A stretch of 64,000 nucleotides of DNA. It comes from JBKPCD01 sp046727175. Lineage in GTDB: Bacteria > Acidobacteriota > Vicinamibacteria > Vicinamibacterales > 2-12-FULL-66-21. The stretch is from NCBI GenBank assembly GCA_046727175.1, contig JBKPCD010000120.1:1-64000 (forward strand). The letters run 5' to 3'. The notes beneath the pieces were generated by a model. It was not told the DNA's origin and made no database searches. It saw nothing but the letters and a program-made list of their open reading frames with translations. How positions within the stretch are numbered: position 1 is the first letter of the stretch; every line of letters begins with the position of its first letter. The translations under genes and the position numbers were made by a program. This document shows positions 16,277-24,567 of this stretch, piece by piece.

Positions 16277-18673
16277 ATGGTGACGCAGGACGTGCGGTTC
16301 GCGGCGCGGATGCTGTGGAAGAATCCCGGATTCACTGCGGTTGCGATTCTCGCGCTCGCGTTGGGTATCGGCGCGAATACCGCGATCTTCAGCGTGGTTC
16401 AAGCGGTGTTGCTTCGACCGCTGCCGTACGCCGATCCCGGCCGAATCGTCGAGCTGAAGGAGACGGCACTCGGCCGGCTGCAATCGATCGCTCCCCCGAA
16501 CTTCGCCGATTGGAAGGCGCAGGCCCGCAGCTTCGAGTCGATGGCCGCTTACACTGACGCGGCGGCGACGTTGAACGGCTTCGGTGCGCCGGAGCAGATC
16601 GATGCCGCAGCCGTGGGCGCGGATCTCTTTCACGTTCTCGGCGTTACACCAATGCTGGGCCGCGGGTTCCAGCCGGATGAAGACCGACCGGGCGGCCCGC
16701 GCGCTGTCATCCTGGGTCACGGCTTGTGGCAGCGGCGATTCGGCGGAGATCCGGGCATTGTCGGACGCACGCTGACGTTCGACGGCAGGGCCCACCCCGT
16801 CGTCGGCATCATGCCGCGAGGGTTCATGTTTCCTGAAGGCGTGGAATTGTGGTTCCCGCGCAGGCTGACCGACGACGACCTGAGGCCCGCCCAGCGCGGC
16901 GCCCACTATCTGAACGCGATCGGACGGTTGAAAACAGGAGTGACGCGCGCGCAAGCGGTCGAGGAACTGTCCGCGATCGAGCACCGCATTGCCGTGCAAT
17001 TTCCAGACAAGCTCGAGGGATACGGCGTCTGGATCCGGCCGCTGTTCGACTCCATCGTTGGCAGCGTACGGCGGCCGCTCCTGACGATCCTGGGCGCCGT
17101 CGGCTTCGTCCTGCTGATCGCGTGCGCGAACGTCTCGAACCTGCTGCTGGCGCGCGCGACGACGCGCAGTGCGGAGATTGCGGTGCGTGCTGCGCTCGGC
17201 GCAGGCCGCTGGCGTATCGTTCGCCAGTTGCTGGCCGAGAGCGTGCTGTTGTCACTCGCAGGCGGTGTTGTCGGCGTGATGCTCGCCGTGTGGGGCGTCC
17301 GCGCCTTGTCCTTCGTACTGCCGGACGATCTGCCTCGCGCCGAGGCCATTCACGTCAGCGTGATCGTTCTTGGATTCAGCTTCGCGGTCTCGGTTCTCAC
17401 CGGGCTTCTGTTCGGCGTGGCTCCCGCAATCTACGCATCGGCGCAGGACGTTGCGGCTTTCCTGAAAGACGGCCGCCGTGACGGCGCCGCCGGCGGCCGA
17501 GGAGCGCTGCGAAACGTGCTCATGGCGAGCGAGGTTGCGCTCTCGCTCGTCCTGCTCGCTGGGGCCGGGCTCGCGTTGCGAAGCTTCGCCCGATTGAGCG
17601 CTGTTGATCCCGGGTTCGATCCGTCGGGCCTGCTGGTCGTCGACGTTGCCACGCCGGAGGCACGGTATCCGGACGCCGGCGCCATCGCGCGTTTCTATCG
17701 AACGTACGTCGAGGCGCTCGGAATGGAGCCTGGCATTACGGCAGCCGGAGCGGTGATGATTCCGCCGCTGACGCGCGGCGGATTCGGCGGCACGTTCTCG
17801 ATCATCGGCAAAGACGAGACGAACGATCGCCGGATGCAGGTCCGGCCGGTCACGGGCGGTTACTTCGAGTCCCTGCGGATTCCCCTGAAGCGCGGTCGCG
17901 TTCTGAAGGCGTCCGATCACGAGAGTACGCAGCCCGTGGCGGTGATCAGCGAGGACGCGGCGCGACGATACTGGCCCGGTGAAGATCCGATTGGCAAGCG
18001 GATCCGGATTCACGTCAGCATCGGCCTCAAGGAACCGCCGCGAGAGATTGTCGGCATCGTCGGCGACGTCCACATCCGATCGCTCGATCAGCAGCCAGGC
18101 CCGGTCGTCTACGTGCCGCATGCGCAATACGCCGCCGAGGAGATGAGCGTGTTCGTCCGCACTCCGGGCGATCCGATGATGGTTCTGCCGGCACTCAAGG
18201 TGCGGCTCGCGCAGATCGATCGCGCGATTGCGCTGACGCGCGCACGCACGGGCGATCAGATCGTCGGCGCGGCCGTTGCGCAGCCGCGATTCAGGATGGT
18301 GCTGCTCGGGCTGTTCGCCGGGATCGCGGTCGTACTCGCCGCAGTGGGCCTGTACGGCGTGATGGCGTTCGCGGTCGGCCAACGCCGGAGCGAGCTCGGG
18401 TTACGCATGGCACTCGGCGCGGACGCACGGGACGTGCTGCGACTCGTTCTTCGCCAGGGACTCACGCCGGTAGTCGCCGGCGTCATCGTCGGCCTGCTCG
18501 CGTCCGCGGCGTTGACCCGGGTGATGACCGGCCTCTTGTACGAGATCCAACCGTTCGATCCGCTGACGCTCGTTGCGGTCTCGTTGCTGCTGACGCTTGT
18601 CGCGACCGCCGCCTGTTACGTGCCCGCGCGGCGCGCGACAAGGATCGATCCGCTTGCCGCACTCAGGCGGTGA
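16277..18673 (+). CDS. ADOP-type ABC transporter permease, tandem second copy
   Basis: This 798-aa protein has the same duplicated FtsX layout: N-terminal helix (GFTAVAILALALGIGANTAIFS), MacB core, central helices with LIACANVSNLLLARATTRSAEIAVRAALGAGR, a second core, and C-terminal helices with VMAFAVGQRRSELGLRMALGAD. It follows another ADOP in the same orientation and no ATPase gene is near. The ATG at 16277 was preferred over 16241 because GAGGAG lies at 16263-16268 and the family N-terminus (TQDVRFAARMLWKNPG) starts there. Confidence 0.92.
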   Translation: MVTQDVRFAARMLWKNPGFTAVAILALALGIGANTAIFSVVQAVLLRPLPYADPGRIVELKETALGRLQSIAPPNFADWKAQARSFESMAAYTDAAATLNGFGAPEQIDAAAVGADLFHVLGVTPMLGRGFQPDEDRPGGPRAVILGHGLWQRRFGGDPGIVGRTLTFDGRAHPVVGIMPRGFMFPEGVELWFPRRLTDDDLRPAQRGAHYLNAIGRLKTGVTRAQAVEELSAIEHRIAVQFPDKLEGYGVWIRPLFDSIVGSVRRPLLTILGAVGFVLLIACANVSNLLLARATTRSAEIAVRAALGAGRWRIVRQLLAESVLLSLAGGVVGVMLAVWGVRALSFVLPDDLPRAEAIHVSVIVLGFSFAVSVLTGLLFGVAPAIYASAQDVAAFLKDGRRDGAAGGRGALRNVLMASEVALSLVLLAGAGLALRSFARLSAVDPGFDPSGLLVVDVATPEARYPDAGAIARFYRTYVEALGMEPGITAAGAVMIPPLTRGGFGGTFSIIGKDETNDRRMQVRPVTGGYFESLRIPLKRGRVLKASDHESTQPVAVISEDAARRYWPGEDPIGKRIRIHVSIGLKEPPREIVGIVGDVHIRSLDQQPGPVVYVPHAQYAAEEMSVFVRTPGDPMMVLPALKVRLAQIDRAIALTRARTGDQIVGAAVAQPRFRMVLLGLFAGIAVVLAAVGLYGVMAFAVGQRRSELGLRMALGADARDVLRLVLRQGLTPVVAGVIVGLLASAALTRVMTGLLYEIQPFDPLTLVAVSLLLTLVATAACYVPARRATRIDPLAALRR

Positions 18674-18694
18674 CTTTACGCGGGGCTGTTCTCG

Positions 18695-18752
18695 ATTGTG
18701 GGGCGCGGTCTTCAGACCGCGCCAGGGGGCGGAGTGAGAGCCCGCCCCACGA
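18695..18752. repeat. Family I palindrome, copy 1
   Basis: The core GGCGCGGTCTTCAGACCGCG (within 18701-18723) is a near-perfect palindrome with a 10-bp stem, inside a longer stem (TTGTGGGGC with GCCCCAC). The same 23-nt core is present without change at 35787-35809 and 57844-57866. It follows the permease stop at 22 bp. Confidence 0.8.
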
Positions 18753-18802
18753 CGGGTATCTCACAACCTGACAACCGACACCGTACACCTCGCGATCGGG
18801 GT

Positions 18803-20215
18803 ATGCTCTCGCGCATGATTCGCCCGTGCGCAGCCCTGTTCGTCTCAACGATCTTCCTCTCGCTCTCTTCACGCGCCATGCCCGCCCCGAACGGCGACGG
18901 CAACTGGCCGCAGTGGCGCGGGCCCGGCGGGCTCGGCGTTGCAGCGTCGCCGAACTACCCCGACGAGTGGGGACCAGACAAGAACATCGCGTGGAAGACT
19001 GCGGTGCCCGGACGCGGGCACTCGTCGCCGGTCATCTGGGGCGATCGAATCTTCCTGACGACTTCGATCGAAGGCGAACAGGTTCCAGGTCGCAAGGCGC
19101 CGGATCACCTCGGATTCGATCTGAAGCCGGGTTACCTGCATCCGGACAGCGTCGGGGTCGACTACAAGAACAGGCTCGAGGTCCTCGCGTTCGATGCGCG
19201 TGACGGCAAGCTCCTCTGGGAAAGGACCGCGTACGACGGCTTGATGTACGACAATCGGCATCGGAAGAACACGTACGCCTCGTCAACGGTCGTGACCGAC
19301 GGGAAGCTGGCATACGCCTTCTTCGAGGCAGCCGGCCTCTACGCCTATGACATGGACGGCAAGCTCGCGTGGCAGAAATCGCTCGGTCCGATCGCAAAGG
19401 CCGGGCTCGGCCCCGGCACGTCGCCGATTCTCTTCGAGAACCTGCTCATTCTTCAGGTCGATCAGGAAATGGGTGCCGGTTCCGCGATGATCGCACTCGA
19501 CAAACGAGATGGGAAGGAAGTCTGGCGAGCCGAGCGCACGACTCGGCGAAGCTGGGCGACACCGATCCTGGTGCCCTCGTATCCAACCCACGGCACAAAC
19601 TACGCGCCGTTGGAGCCCCGGACGATGCGGACGGAGCTCGTTGCATCAGGCGCGGAAGTCGTCATCGCGTACGATCCATCGACCGGGCGTGAGCTGTGGC
19701 GCGCAAACGGCGTCCAGAGTCATCCAATCCCGAGCCCCGTCGCGGCACACGGACTCGTGTTCATCACCGCCGGAAGTCAGGCGAAGCGTGCGCTTGCGAT
19801 CAAGACTGGCGGTGAAGGCGACCTGACTGACTCCGCTGCGATTGTGTGGCGCTATTCGAAGGGGACCGCGTACGTACCTTCGCCGATCGTGGCTGGTGAT
19901 TATCTGTACTTGATGAGCGACACCGGCCTGATTACGTGCCTCGACGCGCTGACCGGCAAGGTCCAGTACGAGGGTGGCCGACCGCCCGTGCCCGCGACGT
20001 TCACGGCGTCACTCGTCGCGTTCGGCGATCGGCTGCTTCAAACCAGCGAGGACGGCGACACGTTAGTGGTCAAAGCCGGTCCCAGGCACGAGATCCTGCG
20101 GACGAACCCAGTCGGTGAGCCTGTATATGCGTCGCTTGCGCTCGCGCGCGGAACGATCTACATCCGGGGCGCGCAGCACCTCTTCGCGATACGCGCAGAT
20201 TTGGCGGGCCGCTGA
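18803..20215 (+). CDS. Secreted PQQ-like beta-propeller protein
   Basis: The 470-aa protein has a signal peptide (residues 5-25, ALFVSTIFLSLSSRAMPA) and repeated PQQ/BamB-like propeller blades (for example AWKTAVPGRGHSSPV, LAWQKSLGPIAKAG, GKEVWRAERTTR, GRELWRANGVQS). The WPQWRGPGGLGVA start is typical of the large 'PQQ-binding-like beta-propeller' family of Acidobacteriota and Planctomycetota. No dehydrogenase active-site motif was recognised, so it is more likely a binding or scaffold protein than a quinoprotein enzyme. Starts at 18803 or 18815 are both possible; longer reading upstream runs through the family I palindrome. Confidence 0.85.
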   Translation: MLSRMIRPCAALFVSTIFLSLSSRAMPAPNGDGNWPQWRGPGGLGVAASPNYPDEWGPDKNIAWKTAVPGRGHSSPVIWGDRIFLTTSIEGEQVPGRKAPDHLGFDLKPGYLHPDSVGVDYKNRLEVLAFDARDGKLLWERTAYDGLMYDNRHRKNTYASSTVVTDGKLAYAFFEAAGLYAYDMDGKLAWQKSLGPIAKAGLGPGTSPILFENLLILQVDQEMGAGSAMIALDKRDGKEVWRAERTTRRSWATPILVPSYPTHGTNYAPLEPRTMRTELVASGAEVVIAYDPSTGRELWRANGVQSHPIPSPVAAHGLVFITAGSQAKRALAIKTGGEGDLTDSAAIVWRYSKGTAYVPSPIVAGDYLYLMSDTGLITCLDALTGKVQYEGGRPPVPATFTASLVAFGDRLLQTSEDGDTLVVKAGPRHEILRTNPVGEPVYASLALARGTIYIRGAQHLFAIRADLAGR

Positions 20216-20240
20216 TGTTCTCCGGTTCCCCTGTTCAAGC

Positions 20241-20918
20241 CTACACCCCCTTCTGCTGCGATCCGGGCTGCGGGACGATGCGGAGGTACGGCTTCGGTGC
20301 TTTCCATCCTTCCGGATACGTCTTCTTCGCTTCCTCGTCCGACACCGACCCGGCGATGATCACGTCTTCGCCCTGCTTCCAGTTCACCGGTGTTGCCACC
20401 TTGTGCTTCGCCGTGAGCTGCATCGAGTCGATCACGCGCAGCACCTCGTCGAAGTTGCGGCCGGTCGTCATCGGGTACGTCAGGTTCAGCTTGATCTTCT
20501 TGTCGGGACCGACCACGAACACCGTGCGGACGGTCTGGTTGTCCGTGGGCGTTCTGCCGTCGCAGCTTCCCTGGAGATCCGCAGGAAGCATGTCGTACAG
20601 TTTCGAGATCTTCAGCTCTGTGTCGCCGATCATCGGATAGTTCGGCGCCGCTCCCTGCGTCTCCTTGATGTCGTTGGCCCAGCGACTGTGGTTCTCGACG
20701 GGATCAACGCTCAGGCCGATGATCTTGACGCCGCGCTTGTCGAATTCCGGCTTGAGCTTCGCCATGTAGCCAAGCTCGGTGGTGCACACCGGAGTAAAGT
20801 CCTTCGGGTGCGAGAACAGCACTGCCCATGAGTTGCCGATCCACTCGTGGAACTTGATGCGGCCGTCAGTGGTATCGGCCTCGAAATCGGGAGCGATATC
20901 GCCAATCCTCAGACTCAT
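20241..20918 (-). CDS. 1-Cys peroxiredoxin (Prx6 type)
   Basis: This 225-aa protein has the peroxiredoxin fold with the peroxidatic Cys45 in the TPVCTTE motif, preceded by FSHPKDF. The length and the C-terminal extension (about 165-225, ending LRIVPQP) are typical of the Prx6/1-Cys group. It reduces hydrogen peroxide and organic peroxides in the cytoplasm. A second Cys (GSCDGR) is outside the usual resolving position. It is convergent with the propeller gene after a 25-bp gap, and no thioredoxin partner is adjacent. Confidence 0.95.
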   Translation of the reverse strand: MSLRIGDIAPDFEADTTDGRIKFHEWIGNSWAVLFSHPKDFTPVCTTELGYMAKLKPEFDKRGVKIIGLSVDPVENHSRWANDIKETQGAAPNYPMIGDTELKISKLYDMLPADLQGSCDGRTPTDNQTVRTVFVVGPDKKIKLNLTYPMTTGRNFDEVLRVIDSMQLTAKHKVATPVNWKQGEDVIIAGSVSDEEAKKTYPEGWKAPKPYLRIVPQPGSQQKGV

Positions 20919-20981
20919 TTGTACCTCCCACGCGGTTCTATAGGGGCAAACAACAAGGATACTCCAAGCCGGGCTTGGGCG

Positions 20982-21617
20982 TCAGATTTCTTCCTCGTCC
21001 TGGAGCAGATGGATGAACTCGCCGAGCACCATTGCCGTCGCTCCCCAGATCTGATGACCGAGCAGATCGAAATAGGGGTACTCGACCGCTACCCCTTCGC
21101 GGATTCGGGTGCCGCGCCGGATTCGTGAGGCATCGCGCAAATCGTCCAGCAGGACTTCGAGGATCTCGTCGACCTCGCCCGGCGCCGCGATGAAGGCAGG
21201 ACGTGTATCCGTGATGCCGACGACGGGATGGAGCGTGAACCCGCTGACCAGCACGTGCACGGGCGTCAGTTCGCCCAGCACACGCACGGTCGTGGGGTCG
21301 ACCGCGATTTCCTCCGACGCTTCACGCAGCGCGGTTTCGGCCAGCGTCTCGCCCGCGTTGGTCGCGCCGCCGGGCAGGCTGATCTGTCCCGCGTGTCTCG
21401 GGAGGTTGCTTGCGCGGACCGTCAACGGAACGGCAACACCACTGTCGCGGGGGTAGAGCAGCAACAGCGCCGCGGCCGTCCGCGCGCTCTCGGGAAACTC
21501 TCCGGCCCGCCAGCCCGGTCGTGTGGGCGTCGGTGCAAACCGCAGCTGCGCGTCGATTCCCGGCAAGGTCCTGCTCAACCGCTCGCGAAGCGTCTGCTCG
21601 ATGGTCCGCAGAGGCAT
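20982..21617 (-). CDS. NUDIX hydrolase, CoA pyrophosphatase type
   Basis: The 211-aa protein carries a complete Nudix box (GGATNAGETLAETALREASE, then E and hydrophobic) directly after the LPRHAGQISLPGG motif that marks the UPF0035/NudL group, which cleaves coenzyme A and its derivatives to phosphopantetheine and ADP. Length fits the family. It lies on the minus strand beside the peroxiredoxin gene (63-bp gap), and its 5' end is 206 bp from the S23-type gene, with word-family-A repeats in between. Confidence 0.9.
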   Translation of the reverse strand: MPLRTIEQTLRERLSRTLPGIDAQLRFAPTPTRPGWRAGEFPESARTAAALLLLYPRDSGVAVPLTVRASNLPRHAGQISLPGGATNAGETLAETALREASEEIAVDPTTVRVLGELTPVHVLVSGFTLHPVVGITDTRPAFIAAPGEVDEILEVLLDDLRDASRIRRGTRIREGVAVEYPYFDLLGHQIWGATAMVLGEFIHLLQDEEEI

Positions 21618-21654
21618 GGGCTCGGATCAATTCTGGATCATCCGAGCCCGGCTC

Positions 21655-21760
21655 GCCTCGAGCCTCTCGGGTCATAGTGTCAGGCTTTCGGCTCATGGCT
21701 CTCGGCTTTCGGCGACCACGAACCCGCCTCTCGGCTAAGGCTTTCGGCTCTTGGCGACCT
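21655..21760. repeat. Left arm of word-family-A inverted repeat flanking the S23-type gene
   Basis: Repeated words CTCGAGCCTCTCGG, AGGCTTTCGGCTCATGGCTC, TCGGCTTTCGGCGACC and AAGGCTTTCGGCTCTTGG. The last 18-mer (21737-21754) is an exact reverse complement of 22254-22271 on the other side of the gene. Confidence 0.85.
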
Positions 21761-21823
21761 CTCTCGTTCGCACCGCATTGCTCGCCGGAGCAGACGTTGC
21801 CCCGGACAACGTCGGAGGCGGAC

Positions 21824-22273
21824 ATGGCCAGAGATCATCGCAAGCTACGTGTGTTTCACAATGCGCACCAGTTGATGCTCGCGATCAATCGACAGACAAA
21901 GACATTCCCGAAGGACGAATGGTTTGGAATGCGGCTCCAGATGCGTCGAGCGGCAACGTCGATATCAACCAACATTGTTGAAGGATCTGCGCGCAGGACC
22001 ACGAAGGAGTATTTCAATTTCGTCAGTATCGCTCGTGGGTCTGCTGGCGAACTACATTACTTGATCGATCTCGCCTCGGAGCTCGGTTACCTGGCGGGAG
22101 TGGCCTTCAAAGACCTGAGTTCCCGTGCGGACCATGTGGTTCGACAGCTCGAACGCCTTCTGCAAGAGCTAGAGATCCTGCTGCTCGCCGAGTACGAGGA
22201 GCAAAGAGCCAAGGAGAATCGATTCAAGGCAAAGATTGGCCAAAGGCCTAAAACCAAGAGCCGAAAGCCTTGA
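21824..22273 (+). CDS. Four-helix-bundle protein, 23S rRNA intervening-sequence (S23/IVP) family
   Basis: This 149-aa protein is all-helical and carries the family hallmarks: RRAATSISTNIVEGSAR at 41-57 and RGSAGELHYLID at 71-82. Relatives are encoded inside intervening sequences of 23S rRNA in some bacteria, as stand-alone genes elsewhere, and as the Avd accessory protein of diversity-generating retroelements. The family forms pentameric barrels and binds nucleic acid. GGAGG lies 5 nt before the ATG. The gene sits between inverted word-repeat arms, and its last residues (about KTKSRKP) plus the stop are read from the right arm. No reverse transcriptase or rRNA is near, so the role is open. 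Confidence 0.92.
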   Translation: MARDHRKLRVFHNAHQLMLAINRQTKTFPKDEWFGMRLQMRRAATSISTNIVEGSARRTTKEYFNFVSIARGSAGELHYLIDLASELGYLAGVAFKDLSSRADHVVRQLERLLQELEILLLAEYEEQRAKENRFKAKIGQRPKTKSRKP

Positions 22274-22276
22274 GCC
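22239..22276. repeat. Right arm of word-family-A inverted repeat flanking the S23-type gene
   Basis: CCAAAGGCCTAAAACC is followed by CCAAGAGCCGAAAGCCTT (22254-22271), the exact reverse complement of 21737-21754. The arm overlaps the last codons and the stop of the four-helix-bundle gene and ends 40 bp before the GuaB-like start. Confidence 0.85.
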
Positions 22277-22315
22277 TTGCCGCTATCATCAACCAGAGCG
22301 CTACGATAAGAGATC

Positions 22316-23851
22316 ATGGCTACGATGACGATGGGCTTTCCCCGCATCGACGAGGGCGTCGGACGTGCCACGCTGGAACTGGTGCGCGGGTGCACGTTCG
22401 ACGACTTCATCCTCGCGCCGCAGCGCAGCGTGCTGGTACGCCGCGATCCGGCCGTCATCGATCTCTCGTGCAAGCTGTCCCGTCGCATCACGCTCAAGCG
22501 GCCCATCGTGTCCGCCAACATGGACACTGTCACTCGCGCGCCGATGGCGATCGTTCAGGCCGAGGAGGGCGGAATCGGGATCATCGATCGCGGCTTTCGT
22601 CCCGGAGAGATCGAGCCCCAGGTGCGCGAGGTCGAGATCGTCAAACGAACGCAGCACGGCGTCATCACGGATCCGTACAGCATCAGTCCGTCGGCGACGC
22701 TCGCCGAAGCCGCGGCGCTCATGGCGCGGTCGCGCGTCGGCACGCTGGTCGTCGTCGACGATGACCGTCGATTGCGTGGGATCCTGACCGAGCGGGACAT
22801 TCGCTTCGTCACCGGCCGGGACATCGCCGTAGGCGATCGAATGACGCCGCTCGATCGCCTCGTCGTCCACCGCGGTCCGCTGAGTCCCGCCGACGCAGAG
22901 CAGATCATGATCGAGCGCAAGATCAAGAAGCTGCCGCTCGTTGCCCCGGACGGGACCCTGCTCGGCCTGATCACCGCGCGCGATCTGCTGCGTCAGCGCC
23001 GCATGCCGTTCGCCACGCGCGACGAGCGCGGGCGCCTCAGGGTCGGCGCGGCGATCGGCGCGACCGGCGATTATCTCGAGCGCGCCGCGGAGTTGATTCG
23101 CGCCGGCGTCGACGTCGTCGTCATCGATATCGCGCACGGGCACTCGATCGTGATGGACCGCGCCATCGCGGCATTCCGGAAGCGGTTTGGCGATTTCGAG
23201 ATGATCGCCGGCAACGTGGCGACCGTGGAAGGTGCGCGGTTTCTGCTCGAGCGCGGCGTCGACGGGATCAAGGTCGGCATCGGCCCCGGCGGCGGGTGCA
23301 CGACGAGAATGACCACGAGCTTCGGCGTGCCGCAGGTGCAGGCGCTCGTCGAGTGCCGTCTTGCTTTGCGCGACTCGGACGTGGCGATGATCGCCGACGG
23401 CGGGATTCGACGTCACGGCGGCATCGCCGAGGCGCTGCTGTTCGGCGGTGATTCGACGATGCTCGGGAGCGCGTTCGCGGGGACCGAGGAGGCACCAGGG
23501 GAGATCGTGCACAAGTCGGTGGTTCTTCCGGAGTCGCAGAAGGCCGTGAAGGTTCCGTTCAAGGTGCTGCGCGGGATGGCGTCGCTCGATGCGATCCGCG
23601 ATCGGCTCGACGTCGAAGACGCCGACCGCGTCGAGCTGGAGGCGATCGGCGCCGAGGGGATGGAGATCAGCGTTCCGGCACGGGGGTCCGCCCGCACGAT
23701 CGTCCGCGAGATGATCAAGCACCTCTGCTCGTCCATCAGTTACGGCGGCGCGTCGTCACTCGCCGAGCTGCGCGCGCGGTTCTGGGCGGATCCTCAGAAA
23801 TTTCTGATCAAGCAATCCCCCTCGGCGAAGCGAGAGTCGTACCAACGCTGA
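22316..23851 (+). CDS. GuaB1-like IMP dehydrogenase/GMP reductase family enzyme
   Basis: This 511-aa protein has an IMPDH/GMPR TIM barrel with two CBS domains inserted at about 115-230. The catalytic loop reads GIGPGGGCTTRMTT instead of the usual GSICTTR, and is followed by FGVPQ, which recalls GuaB1-type enzymes (CTTRMMTGVGRPQ), shown in mycobacteria to be CBS-containing GMP reductases. The flap (KVLRGMASLDAI and beyond) lacks the Arg-Tyr pair that IMP dehydrogenase uses to activate water. GMP reduction to IMP is therefore at least as likely as IMP oxidation. The gene starts 42 bp after the S23-type gene on the same strand. Confidence 0.85.
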   Translation: MATMTMGFPRIDEGVGRATLELVRGCTFDDFILAPQRSVLVRRDPAVIDLSCKLSRRITLKRPIVSANMDTVTRAPMAIVQAEEGGIGIIDRGFRPGEIEPQVREVEIVKRTQHGVITDPYSISPSATLAEAAALMARSRVGTLVVVDDDRRLRGILTERDIRFVTGRDIAVGDRMTPLDRLVVHRGPLSPADAEQIMIERKIKKLPLVAPDGTLLGLITARDLLRQRRMPFATRDERGRLRVGAAIGATGDYLERAAELIRAGVDVVVIDIAHGHSIVMDRAIAAFRKRFGDFEMIAGNVATVEGARFLLERGVDGIKVGIGPGGGCTTRMTTSFGVPQVQALVECRLALRDSDVAMIADGGIRRHGGIAEALLFGGDSTMLGSAFAGTEEAPGEIVHKSVVLPESQKAVKVPFKVLRGMASLDAIRDRLDVEDADRVELEAIGAEGMEISVPARGSARTIVREMIKHLCSSISYGGASSLAELRARFWADPQKFLIKQSPSAKRESYQR

Positions 23852-23991
23852 GCATCCATGACAACCAGTCGCACGAGCGCGCCACCTGTCAGAGATCGCT
23901 CCCGTTCGATTCCGCGCACGTTGCTGCGGTATGCGATCGAGCGGTTCCCGGAAGCGGAAAGAGGGAGATAGTTACGGAGAGAAATGTCCGG

Positions 23992-24032
23992 TGCAGGCGG
24001 ACGACTGGAGGAGTAGACCGCCCGCCTGCACT
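23992..24032. terminator. Inverted repeat between convergent genes, possible terminator
   Basis: GTGCAGGCGG (23992-24001) and CCGCCTGCAC (24023-24032) form a perfect 10-bp stem with a 21-nt loop, between the convergent guaB-like gene and the small secreted protein gene. There is no T-run, so factor-independent termination is uncertain. Confidence 0.4.
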
Positions 24033-24050
24033 GACGGACCGACGCGCGCG

Positions 24051-24428
24051 CTACTTCTTTGCGTGCGCGGCGGTACCGCCGGACACCATGACGGACTCGG
24101 CAGTCTTGTCGCTGCCCGAGGCCGTATACCGAACTTTGGCCTGATGGCCAGTCAGACCCGAGAGGTTCGCCGCCGTGATCGTCTTCGAGTCCTCCTGGAG
24201 GCGGACGTTCGATCCGAGCACGAACTTCTCTTCGCCCTTCGAGGTCGAAATCGTCAGTGTTTTCGATGCCTCGTCGAAGCTCACGATTTTGCCGGTGGCT
24301 GACGCGGCCTTCGGCGCGGCGGCCTTCGCCGGCGCCTTGGCCATCTTCGACGCCTGCTCGGCGTAGCCGATACCACCCAACGTCACCACCAGGCCGACAA
24401 TGCTCAGGGCCAGAACGACTTTGCGCAT
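24051..24428 (-). CDS. Small secreted protein of unknown function
   Basis: This 125-aa protein has a Sec signal peptide (residues 1-22, VVLALSIVGLVVTLGGIGYA), then a Lys/Ala/Pro-rich linker (about 28-45) and a compact beta-rich domain (GKIVSFDEASKTLTI to AESVMVSG) that resembles small OB-like secreted domains such as DUF5666 or CusF-like proteins. That resemblance is weak. The ATG at 24428 has GGGAGA upstream and places the signal at the N-terminus; the frame is open 40 codons further upstream. It is divergent from the histidine kinase operon. Confidence 0.7.
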   Translation of the reverse strand: MRKVVLALSIVGLVVTLGGIGYAEQASKMAKAPAKAAAPKAASATGKIVSFDEASKTLTISTSKGEEKFVLGSNVRLQEDSKTITAANLSGLTGHQAKVRYTASGSDKTAESVMVSGGTAAHAKK

Positions 24429-24567
24429 ACTGTATCTCCCGCGGTTTTGAATTACCAGACGCCCCGTCGATTCGGGCGCGTCACCGCTTGCAGGAACCAA
24501 CTCGCGTGCCGGTGGAGTCCTGGATGGGTCGGAGTACATAACTATCACTGGTCCAAAGGGTTACAGG

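Larger units (their letters stand above)
21679..22276 (+). mobile_element. Candidate S23-type intervening-sequence-like element
   Basis: A roughly 600-bp unit made of word-family-A arms in inverted orientation with one gene between them, the four-helix-bundle protein. The exact 18-bp arm match and the presence of two gene-less palindromes of the same word family (11366-11550, 13422-13560) suggest a mobile unit with non-autonomous relatives. No target-site duplication or known transposase was seen, so mobility is inference. Confidence 0.4.

Noticed and set aside
15110..16999. 629-codon minus-strand frame across two permease genes
   Set aside because: Arg/His-rich translation without domains, spanning the 3' end of one real gene and the 5' end of the next.
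21824..22273. Accessory gene (Avd) of a diversity-generating retroelement
   Set aside because: No reverse transcriptase, template repeat or variable repeat was seen in the window; the protein family alone is not enough.
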